A DNA stretch of 61,781 nucleotides from an uncultured Alphaproteobacteria bacterium (GTDB taxonomy: Bacteria; Pseudomonadota; Alphaproteobacteria; Bin95): positions 1 through 61,781 of the forward strand of contig CALLKY010000020.1 in NCBI GenBank assembly GCA_938083135.1, written 5' to 3'. The first letter of the stretch is position 1; the number at the start of each line of letters is the position of its first letter. Below, one piece after another: positions 16,742 through 25,622 of this stretch. Made by a program: the position numbers and the translations under genes. A model generated the notes under the pieces. The model had not been told where the DNA came from. It saw only the letters and a program-made list of their open reading frames with translations, and searched no databases.

Positions 16742-17488
16742 TTAAGGCCGCCCACCCGATATTCTAAGATATGCCCCGGCAACGTATGAGGCCTTGGCGG
16801 ATAGTAGCCATACGATCCCCTCCGCGACTTCCTCCGCCTCACCAACGCGGCCAAGCGGGATTGATGGGCCAGCGCTATCAAGTTTGTCCTGGGGCGGCAT
16901 ATCCGTTGCGGTAAGACCCGGCGAGACCGTGTTTACCCGAATGCCTGCCGGCCCAAATTCCTGGGACAGGCCAATCGTCAGCGAGTTCACGGCACCCTTG
17001 GACGCCGCGTAGAGGATCTGTTCGCCGCCGCCGCCTTGTTGCGCACTGCCGGACGACACATTGATGATCCCGCCGCCCTTGCCGCCAGCCTTGGTGGACA
17101 TTCGGCTGACAGCCTGCTGCGCACACAGCATATAGCCCGTGACGTTCACCGACAGCACATGCTGGATATCTGCCGCTGTCACTTTGCCGAACGGGCCGCG
17201 TGGGCCGACGACGCCAGCATTGTTCACCAGCGCATCCAGCCTGCCCCATTCCACATCCACCGCCTCGAACATGCGGATGACATCGGCTTCAACGCCTGTA
17301 TCCGCCTGGATAATCATCGCTGCACCACCTGCGGCTTCAACAGCTTTGGCGGTGGCCTCCGCGGCTGTCTTATCAGCCCGGTAGTTGATCGCGACCGCCC
17401 AGCCTTCCGCTGCAAGCAGTTTTGCCGCTGCAGCCCCTATGCCCCGGCTGCCGCCCGTTATCAGTGCTACGTTTCTGTCCATCACCAT
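16742..17488 (-). CDS. Short-chain dehydrogenase/reductase
   Basis: The 248-residue protein has the classical SDR features: cofactor motif ALITGGSRGIGAAAAKLL, NNAGVVGPRGPF, active-site Ser in INVSSGSAQQGGGG, the YAASK catalytic pair, and the closing VNTVSPGLTATDM and YLRISGG. The INYRAD after the second strand, with no acidic residue at its end, favours NADP(H). Of three clustered ATGs the one at 17488 has AGGG at proper distance. It stands alone; the substrate is unknown. It is divergent from the DsbA-like gene. Confidence 0.85.
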   Translation of the reverse strand: MVMDRNVALITGGSRGIGAAAAKLLAAEGWAVAINYRADKTAAEATAKAVEAAGGAAMIIQADTGVEADVIRMFEAVDVEWGRLDALVNNAGVVGPRGPFGKVTAADIQHVLSVNVTGYMLCAQQAVSRMSTKAGGKGGGIINVSSGSAQQGGGGEQILYAASKGAVNSLTIGLSQEFGPAGIRVNTVSPGLTATDMPPQDKLDSAGPSIPLGRVGEAEEVAEGIVWLLSAKASYVAGAYLRISGGRP

Positions 17489-17635
17489 GATCATCCCTAC
17501 TTTGATGTCTCGCTGTTACCCAATCATAAGCATTGGCGCGTCTATCGTCACATACGCGTTAGACCGGCTTGCGCAAACGGGCGCTGGCGGGCAAAACTCA
17601 ACGCCACATTTTCCAGGAAAGTAGGGCTCATCGTT

Positions 17636-18478
17636 ATGCGGATGCTTCATGTCATTGTCAGCGCCGTTGTCGGCGGCGCAATTGGGTTCGCAGCGAGCCA
17701 CACCGTCAGCCAGCGGGATGATCCGGCACCCATGGTGGCGGCGGCTGTCGATAAAGCCGTAAAGAAGGCTGTGGATGCACGCCTGACCGCACTTGGCGTC
17801 GAGACCGCCGCTGACCTGGACGGTAAAATCTCCGGCGGCGTCGCGCAGTTTCTAGCTGACAGCCCCGAAGCCGTCGTCGCCGCCTTGGAAAAATACCAGG
17901 CGAATGAGCAGGCTAAGGAAGCCCAAAAGCGCAAAGAGTCTGTCCGTAACCTAAGCAGCGTCCTGACGGAACAACCGGCGGACCCAGTGCTTGGCGCAGA
18001 CGCAGCCACCGCTGACATCACCGTTGTTGAGTTCTTCGATTACCGCTGCGGCTACTGCAAGCGCGCATTGGATGGCGTGGTGGCGCTGGCTGACGAAGAT
18101 AAGAAAATCCGGGTCGTGCTGAAAGAATTCCCAATCCTTGGGCCAGATTCCGTCACCGCAGCCAGGGTTTCATTGGCTGCCAACAAAATTGATCCGTCAA
18201 TGCATTTCCCTCTGCACGAAGCGTTGATGCGCCACCGGGGTTCGTTCGATGAAACCACCCTGCTCGGCCTCGCCGCGGCCACGGGGTACGATCCGCTGAA
18301 AGTGGCAGAAATGATGAAATCTGACGAAATCAGCGCCCATATCCGCCAGACCTATGAAGCGGCTGAGGCGCTTGGCATTCGCGGCACGCCGGCCTTCGTG
18401 ATTGGTGATGAGATCATTCCAGGTGCGATCAGCAAATCCGCCATGCAGGATGCTGTCCGCGCAGCCCGGGCCGGATAG
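17636..18478 (+). CDS. DsbA/Com1-like thiol:disulfide oxidoreductase, membrane-anchored or exported
   Basis: The 280-residue protein begins with a hydrophobic segment LHVIVSAVVGGAIGFAASH that should act as a signal anchor. A helical stretch rich in Ala, Lys and Glu (about 30-110) follows. The thioredoxin-fold domain starts at ITVVEFFDYRCGYCKRA with redox cysteines C138 and C141, and ends with IRGTPAFVIGDEIIPG, which holds the cis-proline. This is the layout of alphaproteobacterial DsbA-like periplasmic proteins that oxidise or shuffle disulfides. It ends 5 bases from the convergent sarcosine-oxidase-like gene. Confidence 0.85.
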   Translation: MRMLHVIVSAVVGGAIGFAASHTVSQRDDPAPMVAAAVDKAVKKAVDARLTALGVETAADLDGKISGGVAQFLADSPEAVVAALEKYQANEQAKEAQKRKESVRNLSSVLTEQPADPVLGADAATADITVVEFFDYRCGYCKRALDGVVALADEDKKIRVVLKEFPILGPDSVTAARVSLAANKIDPSMHFPLHEALMRHRGSFDETTLLGLAAATGYDPLKVAEMMKSDEISAHIRQTYEAAEALGIRGTPAFVIGDEIIPGAISKSAMQDAVRAARAG

Positions 18479-18483
18479 GAACG

Positions 18484-19770
18484 TTAGTGCGCCACCGCTG
18501 CCGCGCCATGTTCATCAACCAGCGCGCCGGTCGTAAATCGATCTAGCGCGAATGGCGCGTTTAGGGCGTGCGGCGCGCCATGGGCGAGGGTATGCGCCAA
18601 GGTCCAGCCAGATGATGGCGTTGCCTTGAAGCCACCCGTGCCCCAGCCGCAGTTGATATAAAGGTTCGGCACCGGCGTTTCGCCGATAATGGGCGATGCA
18701 TCCGGGCAAACATCAACGATACCGGCCCAGGTGCGCATGACACGCAGGCGGCTGAACATCGGGAAGAGTTCTATCGCAGACGCCATCTGGTCTTCTATGA
18801 TGTGGAAGGCACCGCGCTGGGTGTAGCTGGTGTGTGCATCAATGCCCGCCCCCATGACCAGCTCCCCCTTGTCCGATTGGCTGACATAGACATGCACCTG
18901 GTTGGACATCACCACACAATCAAGCAGCGGCTTTAATGGCTCTGACACCAGCGCCTGCAGGGGATGGCTTTCGATTGGCAACCGGAACCCAGCCATATCT
19001 GCCAACACGCTGGAATGACCGGCAGCGACGAAGGCCCCTTTGTCCGCCCGAATGGTTCCCCGCGTCGTCTCAACGCCTTCGAATGCGCCATCGGCACCGC
19101 GCAGTACGCTCGTCACTTCAGCGTTCTCAATGATATCAACGCCCAGCCTGTCCGCCGCCCGGGCATAACCCCACACGACTGCGTCATGACGTGCTGTGCC
19201 GCCGCGGCGCTGCAGAGTCGCACCCAATACAGGCCAGCGCTTCTTTGTGGAGATATCAATTAAGGGGCAGAAGTCCTGCACGCCCTCAGGGTCCAGCCAT
19301 TCAGCGTCAACACCGTTGAGCTGGTTGGCATTCACCCGGCGGATGCTTTCGCGCACATCATGCAGGGTGTGCGCCAGGTTCAGCACACCGCGCTGGCTGA
19401 ACATCACATTGACGTTGAGGTCCTGGCTCAAGCCCTCCCAGAGCTTCAGGCCATGCTCATAGATCGCCGCACTCTCATCCCAGAGATAATTGGAGCGGAC
19501 AATCGTGGTGTTGCGGCCTGCATTGCCACCACCGATCCAGCCTTTCTCTACCACCGCAACATTGGTGATCCCGTGCAGCTTGGCGAGATAATATGCGGTC
19601 GCCAGTCCATGCCCACCGCCGCCGACAATAATCACGTCATAGCGGGGCTTGGGTTCAGGGTTGCGCCGCCAGGGCTTCCATCCGGTATTGCCGCCAAGCG
19701 CTTCTTTGAAGACGCGCCAGGCGGAAAACCGGCCAGATGCCGTTTTGTCAGCCGATGTGTCTGCGGCCAT
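18484..19770 (-). CDS. Sarcosine oxidase beta subunit-like FAD oxidoreductase (stand-alone)
   Basis: The 428-residue protein has the N-terminal [34 protein letters not shown] and [20 protein letters not shown] blocks characteristic of SoxB, the beta subunit of heterotetrameric sarcosine oxidase. The conserved region [20 protein letters not shown] carries the His that binds FMN covalently in that family. The soxD, soxA and soxG genes expected next to it are absent. It closes a reverse-strand operon with a TRAP transporter 15 bases upstream, so it probably oxidises an N-methyl or imino compound that the transporter brings in. Symbol soxB is withheld because the partner subunits are missing. Confidence 0.85.
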   Translation of the reverse strand: MAADTSADKTASGRFSAWRVFKEALGGNTGWKPWRRNPEPKPRYDVIIVGGGGHGLATAYYLAKLHGITNVAVVEKGWIGGGNAGRNTTIVRSNYLWDESAAIYEHGLKLWEGLSQDLNVNVMFSQRGVLNLAHTLHDVRESIRRVNANQLNGVDAEWLDPEGVQDFCPLIDISTKKRWPVLGATLQRRGGTARHDAVVWGYARAADRLGVDIIENAEVTSVLRGADGAFEGVETTRGTIRADKGAFVAAGHSSVLADMAGFRLPIESHPLQALVSEPLKPLLDCVVMSNQVHVYVSQSDKGELVMGAGIDAHTSYTQRGAFHIIEDQMASAIELFPMFSRLRVMRTWAGIVDVCPDASPIIGETPVPNLYINCGWGTGGFKATPSSGWTLAHTLAHGAPHALNAPFALDRFTTGALVDEHGAAAVAH

Positions 19771-19785
19771 TGCGAACCATCAATC

Positions 19786-21081
19786 CTAGAAGAACTGGTT
19801 AGGCAGATATGTGGCGACACCTGGGAAGGCGATCAAAATGCCGATCATCACCAACATCGCGATCATGAAGGGCACAGCGCCAATCGCAACATCGTTGAAC
19901 TTACCACCGCGCGCCCGGATGCCTTGCACAACATACAAGTTCACACCAATTGGCGGCGTAATCAGTGCCGCTTCCATAAGGATCGTGATCAGGATGCCGA
20001 ACCAAACGTCCGAGAACGCTTCCACGTTTAGGCTCATGACAATAGGGAACACGACCGGGATCGTCGTAAGCATCATGGACAGCGTTTCCATGAACATGCC
20101 CAGGATCAGGTAGAACACCACGATCAACAGGATGGTTTCTGTTGGCGTCAGGCCAAGTTCAGCGATGAAGTTCAGCATCGCCTGGGTGATGCCCATGAAG
20201 CCCAGCACGAAGTTCAGGAAGATCGCGGAAAACACGATCAACATAATCATCGCCGTGGTGCGCATGGTGCCTTCAAAGGCTTCCAGCAGCATCCGCACAT
20301 TCAGCGACTTGAAATAGGCGGCGATGAACAAGGCCATCACAACGCCAATAGACGCAGCCTCTGTCGGTGTTGCAACGCCGCCGTAGATTGAGCCGACAAC
20401 GGCTGCAAACAGCAAAACTGGCGGCAGCAAATGCGGCAGCGTGCGCACACGCTCGCCCCAGCTCGTCTTGACGCGATCGCCGCCCCAGCTTCTGCGATAG
20501 AGGCAGGCACCGATGATGACCAGCATGAACAACAAAGCGAGTGAGGCACCTGGGATAATGCCAGCCAGATAGAGTTCTGGGACAGATGTATCTGTCAGCA
20601 AGCCATAAATGATGAGATTGATCGACGGTGGCACCAAAATGCCCAGCGTGCCACCGGCCGCTAGGGAGCCTAAGAACAGGCTCTCATTATATTTGTGCTT
20701 CTCAATTTCAGGATATGCCACCGTACCGACGGTGGCCGCTGTCGCGACGCTGGAGCCAGATGTTGCCGCGAAAATCGTGCAAGAGCCGATATTGGCATGC
20801 ATCAATCCGCCGGGCAGCCAGGAAACCCATTGCACAACCGCGCTATACATGCGCCGTGCAATGCCTGCGCGAAGCATGATTTCACCCAACAGGATGAACA
20901 TTGGGATGGCAACCAGGATGAACTCTTTGCTCTTGTCCCAGATAATTTCGCCAATGCCAAACGTCAGCCGTCCGTCCATCGTAATCTCATCGAGTACGAA
21001 GCTCAGTATACCGAGAACCGCAGCAACGGGGACGGCTGCAACAACCAGAACAAGCAGGCCTGTGAGAATCCATACAGCCAT
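19786..21081 (-). CDS. dctM: TRAP transporter large permease (DctM-like)
   Basis: The 431-residue, highly hydrophobic protein has about 12 membrane segments and typical DctM motifs: AIPMFILLGEIMLRAGIARRMY, GSCTIFAATSGSSVATAATVG, GGTLGILVPPSINLIIYG and ALITPPIGVNLYVVQGI. It forms the sodium-driven translocation channel of a tripartite ATP-independent transporter. It begins 3 bases after the small permease gene and is followed by the SoxB-like gene. Confidence 0.95.
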   Translation of the reverse strand: MAVWILTGLLVLVVAAVPVAAVLGILSFVLDEITMDGRLTFGIGEIIWDKSKEFILVAIPMFILLGEIMLRAGIARRMYSAVVQWVSWLPGGLMHANIGSCTIFAATSGSSVATAATVGTVAYPEIEKHKYNESLFLGSLAAGGTLGILVPPSINLIIYGLLTDTSVPELYLAGIIPGASLALLFMLVIIGACLYRRSWGGDRVKTSWGERVRTLPHLLPPVLLFAAVVGSIYGGVATPTEAASIGVVMALFIAAYFKSLNVRMLLEAFEGTMRTTAMIMLIVFSAIFLNFVLGFMGITQAMLNFIAELGLTPTETILLIVVFYLILGMFMETLSMMLTTIPVVFPIVMSLNVEAFSDVWFGILITILMEAALITPPIGVNLYVVQGIRARGGKFNDVAIGAVPFMIAMLVMIGILIAFPGVATYLPNQFF

Positions 21082-21084
21082 TGA

Positions 21085-21699
21085 TCAGACCTCCCGCCCA
21101 GCGGCGGCTTCATCCATGACGTCTTCGACATGGGTTTCTTCTTCAATTACGTCCGCGATGGATGGGATGCCAGCGATCTTAGCGACCAGATCCCAGTTCC
21201 GTTGCAGCAGTGCGATCAGCGAATACAGCGTGACGAAGACCAGGGTGCAGAAGAACAGCACGATCCCTGCCATCCAGAAAAACTGCGGAATCCACTGGGG
21301 CGTTTCTAGGGTGGTGATGGAGACTGAGTTCAAATCCCAGCTTTCCAGGAACGCAGCGATGGCAGCGTTCGTCATGACCCACATGTAGTAAAGCAGCAAT
21401 GAGAGGCCGATTACGTCCAAAGTGGCGGTGAAGGGCTTGGGCAAGAGATTGTAAAGCGCATCAATCCGCACATTTGAACGATGCAAAAGACAATAGGAAT
21501 ATGCCAATGTCGTCGAGGCCGCGAACACATAACCCGAAATTTCGTCAGAGCCGCTCATGGTGACGCCGATGAATTTCCGGCAAAGCACATCCACCGTCAC
21601 AATGATCGCGGAAATCAAAAGTGCAACGCCGCCTAACCATACAAGCCAGCGGGACGCTAACTGCAAGGCACTATGGACTTGCGCAAACTTTTCCATCAT
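21085..21699 (-). CDS. dctQ: TRAP transporter small permease (DctQ-like)
   Basis: The 204-residue protein has four hydrophobic segments, including RWLVWLGGVALLISAIIVTV and ATLDVIGLSLLLYYMWVM, and the DctQ pattern DVLCRKFIGVTMSGSDEISG. It binds the large permease in the inner membrane. The double ATG at 21699/21696 was chosen because the upstream in-frame extension is short and not typical. A charged tail (about 185-204, rich in Glu) ends the protein. Confidence 0.9.
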   Translation of the reverse strand: MMEKFAQVHSALQLASRWLVWLGGVALLISAIIVTVDVLCRKFIGVTMSGSDEISGYVFAASTTLAYSYCLLHRSNVRIDALYNLLPKPFTATLDVIGLSLLLYYMWVMTNAAIAAFLESWDLNSVSITTLETPQWIPQFFWMAGIVLFFCTLVFVTLYSLIALLQRNWDLVAKIAGIPSIADVIEEETHVEDVMDEAAAGREV

Positions 21700-21796
21700 G
21701 GCCGAAAGCCCTAAAATACTGAAAAGATAACGTAAAAAGCGGAAACCGGGCACCGCTATAGGCGCAGCGCCCGGTTCCAGACTTTAGCTTAGACGC

Positions 21797-22867
21797 TTAG
21801 AGGGACGCCTTCAGACCGGACAACTTGCCGACTGTTGCATTCCACTCATCGATGCACGTCTGCGTGCCGCAGCGCTTAGCCCAACGCTTCACAACGACGT
21901 TTTCTGCAACGTCTTTGAGCTTCGCTTTGTCTGCTGCATTTGGCTCAATCGGGGTCATGTTGCCCGGCTCACCAATGTCGCAAGGACCCTGCGCGTTGCA
22001 GTTCATGCCACGTGCATCATTCGCACGGGTCGCAACCCACATAGCTTCGGTCAGAGGCTGCATTTGGCCCATGATCGCTGCCTGGCCTTCTTTATCGAGG
22101 CCATTCCAGGTCTTGTTGTTCATCGCCAAGAACGAGGAAGCGTAGCCAAGACGCACGCGCACGTTATGGGTCACAACCTGCCACCACTTAGCGTTATACG
22201 CTGGCATGGTGCCGGTGATGCCACAATCCGCGACGCCCTTTTGCAGAGCAGGTACGACTTCGGCGAATGCGATCGTTACGGCAGAACCGTTGATGCCTTC
22301 GATGAAATCACCCAGCGTCGTGGAGTAAGTGCGGATCTTCTTGCCGGCAAGGTCGGCGAGGGAGACGTTCGTGTTAGAGCGGTCACCCAAGTTGCACCAA
22401 AGCTGCTGGCTCGGCCATGCATAGAGCATAAGGAGCTTCGCGTTATACTTCTGTGCGAATTCACGCTTGATGATAGGCTCATAGGATTCGAGCGCTTTAC
22501 GATACACATCGATGTCCTGGATGACGCCAGCAAGATCAGCGCCTTCAATGGCTGGGCTGTCCTGGGCGACATACGTGGTCACACCATGAACGGCATCATA
22601 GGTGCCAAGCTTCAGAAGCTTCATGATTTCAAAGCCAGACAGGCCAACTTCGGTCTGTGATTTGGCGTTGGCGGTGTATGCGCCATTGGTAACTTTTGGC
22701 AGGGTCTCGTTCCAGAACGGGCCTTCACGCTCTTTCCAGTGATCCAGGAAGCCCCAGGTCCCGACGACCGTGAACTTCTTCGGCTTAATGTCAGCGCTGG
22801 CAGCGCCTGCGCCGAATGCCAAGCCGGCGGCGAGCGCCCCGGCAAGGGCAAATTTAAGGGATTTCAT
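21797..22867 (-). CDS. dctP: TRAP transporter periplasmic substrate-binding protein (DctP-like)
   Basis: The 356-residue protein begins with a signal peptide, MKSLKFALAGALAAGLAFGA, cut near ASA-DI. The mature part has TRAP solute-receptor features: VGLSGFEIMKLLKLGTYDAV, LYAWPSQQLWC, LADLAGKKIRTY and the central GVADCGITGTMPAYNAKWWQV. Four cysteines in the last third (MNCNAQGPCD, RCGTQTCID) may form two disulfides, which is unusual for DctP. The TRAP substrate is not readable; linkage to the SoxB-like enzyme and the DUF1445 protein suggests an amino-acid-like or N-methyl compound. A perfect GGAGG lies 9 bases before the ATG. Confidence 0.93.
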   Translation of the reverse strand: MKSLKFALAGALAAGLAFGAGAASADIKPKKFTVVGTWGFLDHWKEREGPFWNETLPKVTNGAYTANAKSQTEVGLSGFEIMKLLKLGTYDAVHGVTTYVAQDSPAIEGADLAGVIQDIDVYRKALESYEPIIKREFAQKYNAKLLMLYAWPSQQLWCNLGDRSNTNVSLADLAGKKIRTYSTTLGDFIEGINGSAVTIAFAEVVPALQKGVADCGITGTMPAYNAKWWQVVTHNVRVRLGYASSFLAMNNKTWNGLDKEGQAAIMGQMQPLTEAMWVATRANDARGMNCNAQGPCDIGEPGNMTPIEPNAADKAKLKDVAENVVVKRWAKRCGTQTCIDEWNATVGKLSGLKASL

Positions 22868-22923
22868 AGTAACTTACCTCCTGTTGAAAGTGACGCCCCA
22901 TCTAACTGGGTGCGCATTAAACA

Positions 22924-22941
22924 GCGCTTCTCGAGAGGCGC
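22924..22941. promoter_or_regulatory. 18-bp imperfect palindrome upstream of TRAP operon genes
   Basis: GCGCTTCTCGAGAGGCGC is a palindrome apart from one pair. It lies 3 bases past the stop codon of the DUF1445 gene and 57 bases upstream of dctP. It could be an operator for a dimeric regulator of dctPQM, or a hairpin ending or stabilising the DUF1445 message. Confidence 0.3.
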
Positions 22942-22943
22942 CC

Positions 22944-23804
22944 TCACGCGGACCAGCGCATGCTGACCGCATCACTAGCCTGGTCGCCAATAAGCATGGC
23001 CCCAGGTGTATGCGTAATACAAATCGGCGGTTTCGCCGTTTGCAGAACCAATTGCGGCGTTACTCCGCACGCCCAAAAGACTGGAATTTCACCCGGCTTG
23101 ATATCGACAGCGTCGCCCCAATCGGGCGCCATCACGTCTGTAATGCCAATCTCCGCCGGGTCGCCAAAGTGTAGTGGCGCGCCGTGGGCGGCTGGGAACC
23201 GTGACGTGACCTCAATGGCGCGCAGCGCGTCCTTCGGCGTCATGGGTCGCATGGAACATACAGTATTGCCTTGGAATGGCCCGACCGGGCGGCATGCGAT
23301 GTTGGTCGCATACATTGGCACGGTCACTTCCATCTCATGGTGCCTAAGGCCAATGCCAGCCTTGACCAGCGCATCTTCAAAGCTGAAGGAGCAGCCAAGC
23401 ACAAATCCAACAAAATCATCCTGCCAAAGATCATTCAGATCCGTGACTTGCGCATCTAGCTCACCATGCCGATATACATTGTATTGCGGCGCATCCGTGC
23501 GGATGTCCACGTCGGCACCAATATCCGGCAGCATCGGGTCCCCCGGGGCCGTCATTGCGACGACGGGACATGGCTTTGGATTGCGGTGGCAGAAAATCGC
23601 GAATTCCAGCGCCAGGTCCTTCGGTAGGATTGCCAGATTGCCCTGCAATCGGCCCATCGCCATGCCCGCCGTGTGGCCGGTGTGAACGCCGGAACGGATT
23701 AAGCGCCGCGCCGCCAAGGGCGAGACGCGCGGGTCGTCCGCCCCATCACGCAGGAGCGGCTGTACCATTTCAGAACGTTCGGCGCCGGTGTTGGCAGGCG
23801 TCAT
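22944..23804 (-). CDS. DUF1445 / D-glutamate cyclase-like putative hydro-lyase
   Basis: The 286-residue protein shows the conserved blocks of the DUF1445 family: GRLQGNLAILPKDLALEFA, FVGFVLGCSFSFEDALVKAG, a CRPVGPF segment and FWACGVTPQLVLQTAKPP with ITHTPGAMLIGD. The length is usual for the family. Family members were called putative hydro-lyases, and the mitochondrial relative is a D-glutamate cyclase, so a cyclisation or dehydration of an amino-acid-like substrate is plausible. It is the first gene of the run DUF1445-dctP-dctQ-dctM-SoxB-like and probably acts on the transported compound. Confidence 0.85.
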   Translation of the reverse strand: MTPANTGAERSEMVQPLLRDGADDPRVSPLAARRLIRSGVHTGHTAGMAMGRLQGNLAILPKDLALEFAIFCHRNPKPCPVVAMTAPGDPMLPDIGADVDIRTDAPQYNVYRHGELDAQVTDLNDLWQDDFVGFVLGCSFSFEDALVKAGIGLRHHEMEVTVPMYATNIACRPVGPFQGNTVCSMRPMTPKDALRAIEVTSRFPAAHGAPLHFGDPAEIGITDVMAPDWGDAVDIKPGEIPVFWACGVTPQLVLQTAKPPICITHTPGAMLIGDQASDAVSMRWSA

Positions 23805-23912
23805 AAGCGTCTCTTATGCTGGTGCGGATGCATTAACGTTTCAATTCTGCCGTGATATGCGTTGATTAGCAACAGTCTCACCAGAAATTTACGAACCCTA
23901 GGAGCTTAAAAA

Positions 23913-24821
23913 ATGGGCGAAACAATCGGATTTATTGGGCTTGGCGCAATGGGTGCACCAATGGCGCGCCGTCTCCTGGGGGCTGGGCATACTGTAATTG
24001 CCTGTGACGCGAACCCAGCAGCGCTGGACGCCATGGTTGCGTCCGGCGCACAAGCCGCCACCAGCGCCCGCGCCCTGGCTGATCAAGTTGAAACCATCAT
24101 GGTCAGCCTGCCAACGCCCGCTGTCGTACAGGCCGTCGCGGCGGAGGTCGCCGAGGGGTCCAAGGCAAAGCTCTTTATTGACCTTTCAACAACCGGCCCG
24201 CGCGTTGCCCAAGATGTGGGCGCCATGCTCAACAAAAAAGGCCTGGAAATGCTGGATTCGCCTGTTTCAGGCGGTGTGGGCGGGGCGGAAAAAGGCACGC
24301 TCGCCGTTATGGTATCTGGCCCGGAAGCACAGTGGACCCGTTGGAAGCCCGTGCTGGAAGCAATTGGCCATAACGCCTATTTCGTCGGTGAAGGCCAGGG
24401 CCAAGGCCAGATGATGAAGCTCATCAACAATATGTTGAGCGCCACCGCCATGGTCGCCAGCGCAGAAGCGTTCGCGCTTGGTGCCAAAGCGGGCCTTGAC
24501 CCGGACATCATGGTGCAAGTGATTAACGCCGGCTCCGGTGCGAATACCGCCGTCCGCGACAAGTTCCCGAAATCTGTACTGACCCGCACGTTCGACTACG
24601 GTTTCCGCACGGAGCTTATGTACAAAGACGTCCGCCTCTGCCTCGAAGAAGCCGAAGCGCTTGGCTCACCCATGTGGGTTGGCCAGCCGGTCAAACAATG
24701 GTGGTCCCTGGCGCTCGCCCGCGGCGGCGTAGAAGAAGATTTCTCCCACATCATGCGCTACGTTGAAGAACAGGCAGGCGTAGAAGTCCGCAGCCGCAAG
24801 AACGACCCTAAGCCGGAATGA
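23913..24821 (+). CDS. NAD(P)-dependent 3-hydroxyisobutyrate dehydrogenase-like protein
   Basis: The 302-residue protein has the beta-hydroxyacid dehydrogenase signature FIGLGAMGAPMARRLLGAGH at the N-terminus. A substrate-binding DSPVSGGVGGAEKGTLAVM near residue 120 and the catalytic Lys region MMKLINNMLSA near 170 follow. AGGAGCTTAAAAA precedes the ATG. It oxidises a beta-hydroxy acid (hydroxyisobutyrate, tartronate semialdehyde or similar) with NAD(P). The gene is alone, divergent from the DUF1445 gene, so it may serve the same pathway. Confidence 0.9.
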   Translation: MGETIGFIGLGAMGAPMARRLLGAGHTVIACDANPAALDAMVASGAQAATSARALADQVETIMVSLPTPAVVQAVAAEVAEGSKAKLFIDLSTTGPRVAQDVGAMLNKKGLEMLDSPVSGGVGGAEKGTLAVMVSGPEAQWTRWKPVLEAIGHNAYFVGEGQGQGQMMKLINNMLSATAMVASAEAFALGAKAGLDPDIMVQVINAGSGANTAVRDKFPKSVLTRTFDYGFRTELMYKDVRLCLEEAEALGSPMWVGQPVKQWWSLALARGGVEEDFSHIMRYVEEQAGVEVRSRKNDPKPE

Positions 24822-24872
24822 GCATTCCCTTGGGTTCGGCGTTTGCGCTCAGACAATTGGATTGAGCGCGGA

Positions 24873-25607
24873 CTAAACGTAAGAATTCCGATACGCGAAA
24901 ATAAAATCGTCGTATATGACGCCCTTCGGGTCTGTGTTGGTGATGGAACATCCCTTAATATCGCGTTGGCCGTTGGAACGCACGTAGGCGATGTCCTGCA
25001 GCGTGTTCCATCGGAGGCGGTCAAAAACGACATCGCCGACACGGGCTCCTCCGGCATTGAAGCAGACGATCTGAATAACGCCGAGGCCATACGCTGACCC
25101 GTCTGCTTTTGATGCTTTGACCCGAAAGCCGAAACCAAATTGCGGCTCTGCGAAAAAAATGGAAACAGCGCCCTCACCGCCTGCATCGCCGCGGGGAAAG
25201 CCCTTCCACGCCTCTCCGAACAAGCCGATACCGCCAAGGCTTGGACTTCTCCGCAAGCTCAAATTTTGCCGCGGCCGGCCCGCCTGAATAACGAGCGGCG
25301 CTGCGGCGGTATTCGAAAGAACGTCGAAATCAGCAAGGCTTGAATTGGGCGCCCCTTTGGTCAGCGCCTGCCCTCGAAACCGCTCCCCTAACGTCGCACC
25401 CTCGACCCTGTACAAACCGTCGACACGGCGGCTGTAGTCGGGGAAAACCTCTTCCTCGAAGGTGATTTTAACATTCAAGCGTGTTTGGAGCTCGTTATAG
25501 TCGGCAAAGGTCAGGCCGTTATTTGCGAGCGCCAGAGTCGGGACAAGAACCATGAAAAGCGCCCAAAAAGGCCAATAAATTAATCCACGTTCTGTGCATA
25601 ACAGCAT
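24873..25607 (-). CDS. Exported protein of unknown function
   Basis: The 244-residue protein starts with a signal peptide (hydrophobic core LIYWPFWALFMVLVPTLALA, likely cut after ALA). The mature part is beta-rich with recognisable repeats of Gly, Phe and Asp: ITFEEEVFPDYSRRVDG, SLRRSPSLGGIGLFGEAW, FAEPQFGFGFRVKASKADG and VIYDDFIFAYRNSYV. This layout resembles carbohydrate-binding or extracellular-matrix beta-sandwich domains seen near PEP-CTERM proteins, but no sorting tail is present. I do not recognise the family. Two cysteines late in the chain could form a disulfide. The gene overlaps nothing and stands alone. Confidence 0.65.
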   Translation of the reverse strand: MLLCTERGLIYWPFWALFMVLVPTLALANNGLTFADYNELQTRLNVKITFEEEVFPDYSRRVDGLYRVEGATLGERFRGQALTKGAPNSSLADFDVLSNTAAAPLVIQAGRPRQNLSLRRSPSLGGIGLFGEAWKGFPRGDAGGEGAVSIFFAEPQFGFGFRVKASKADGSAYGLGVIQIVCFNAGGARVGDVVFDRLRWNTLQDIAYVRSNGQRDIKGCSITNTDPKGVIYDDFIFAYRNSYV

Positions 25608-25622
25608 CCAGCGGGAATCCCA

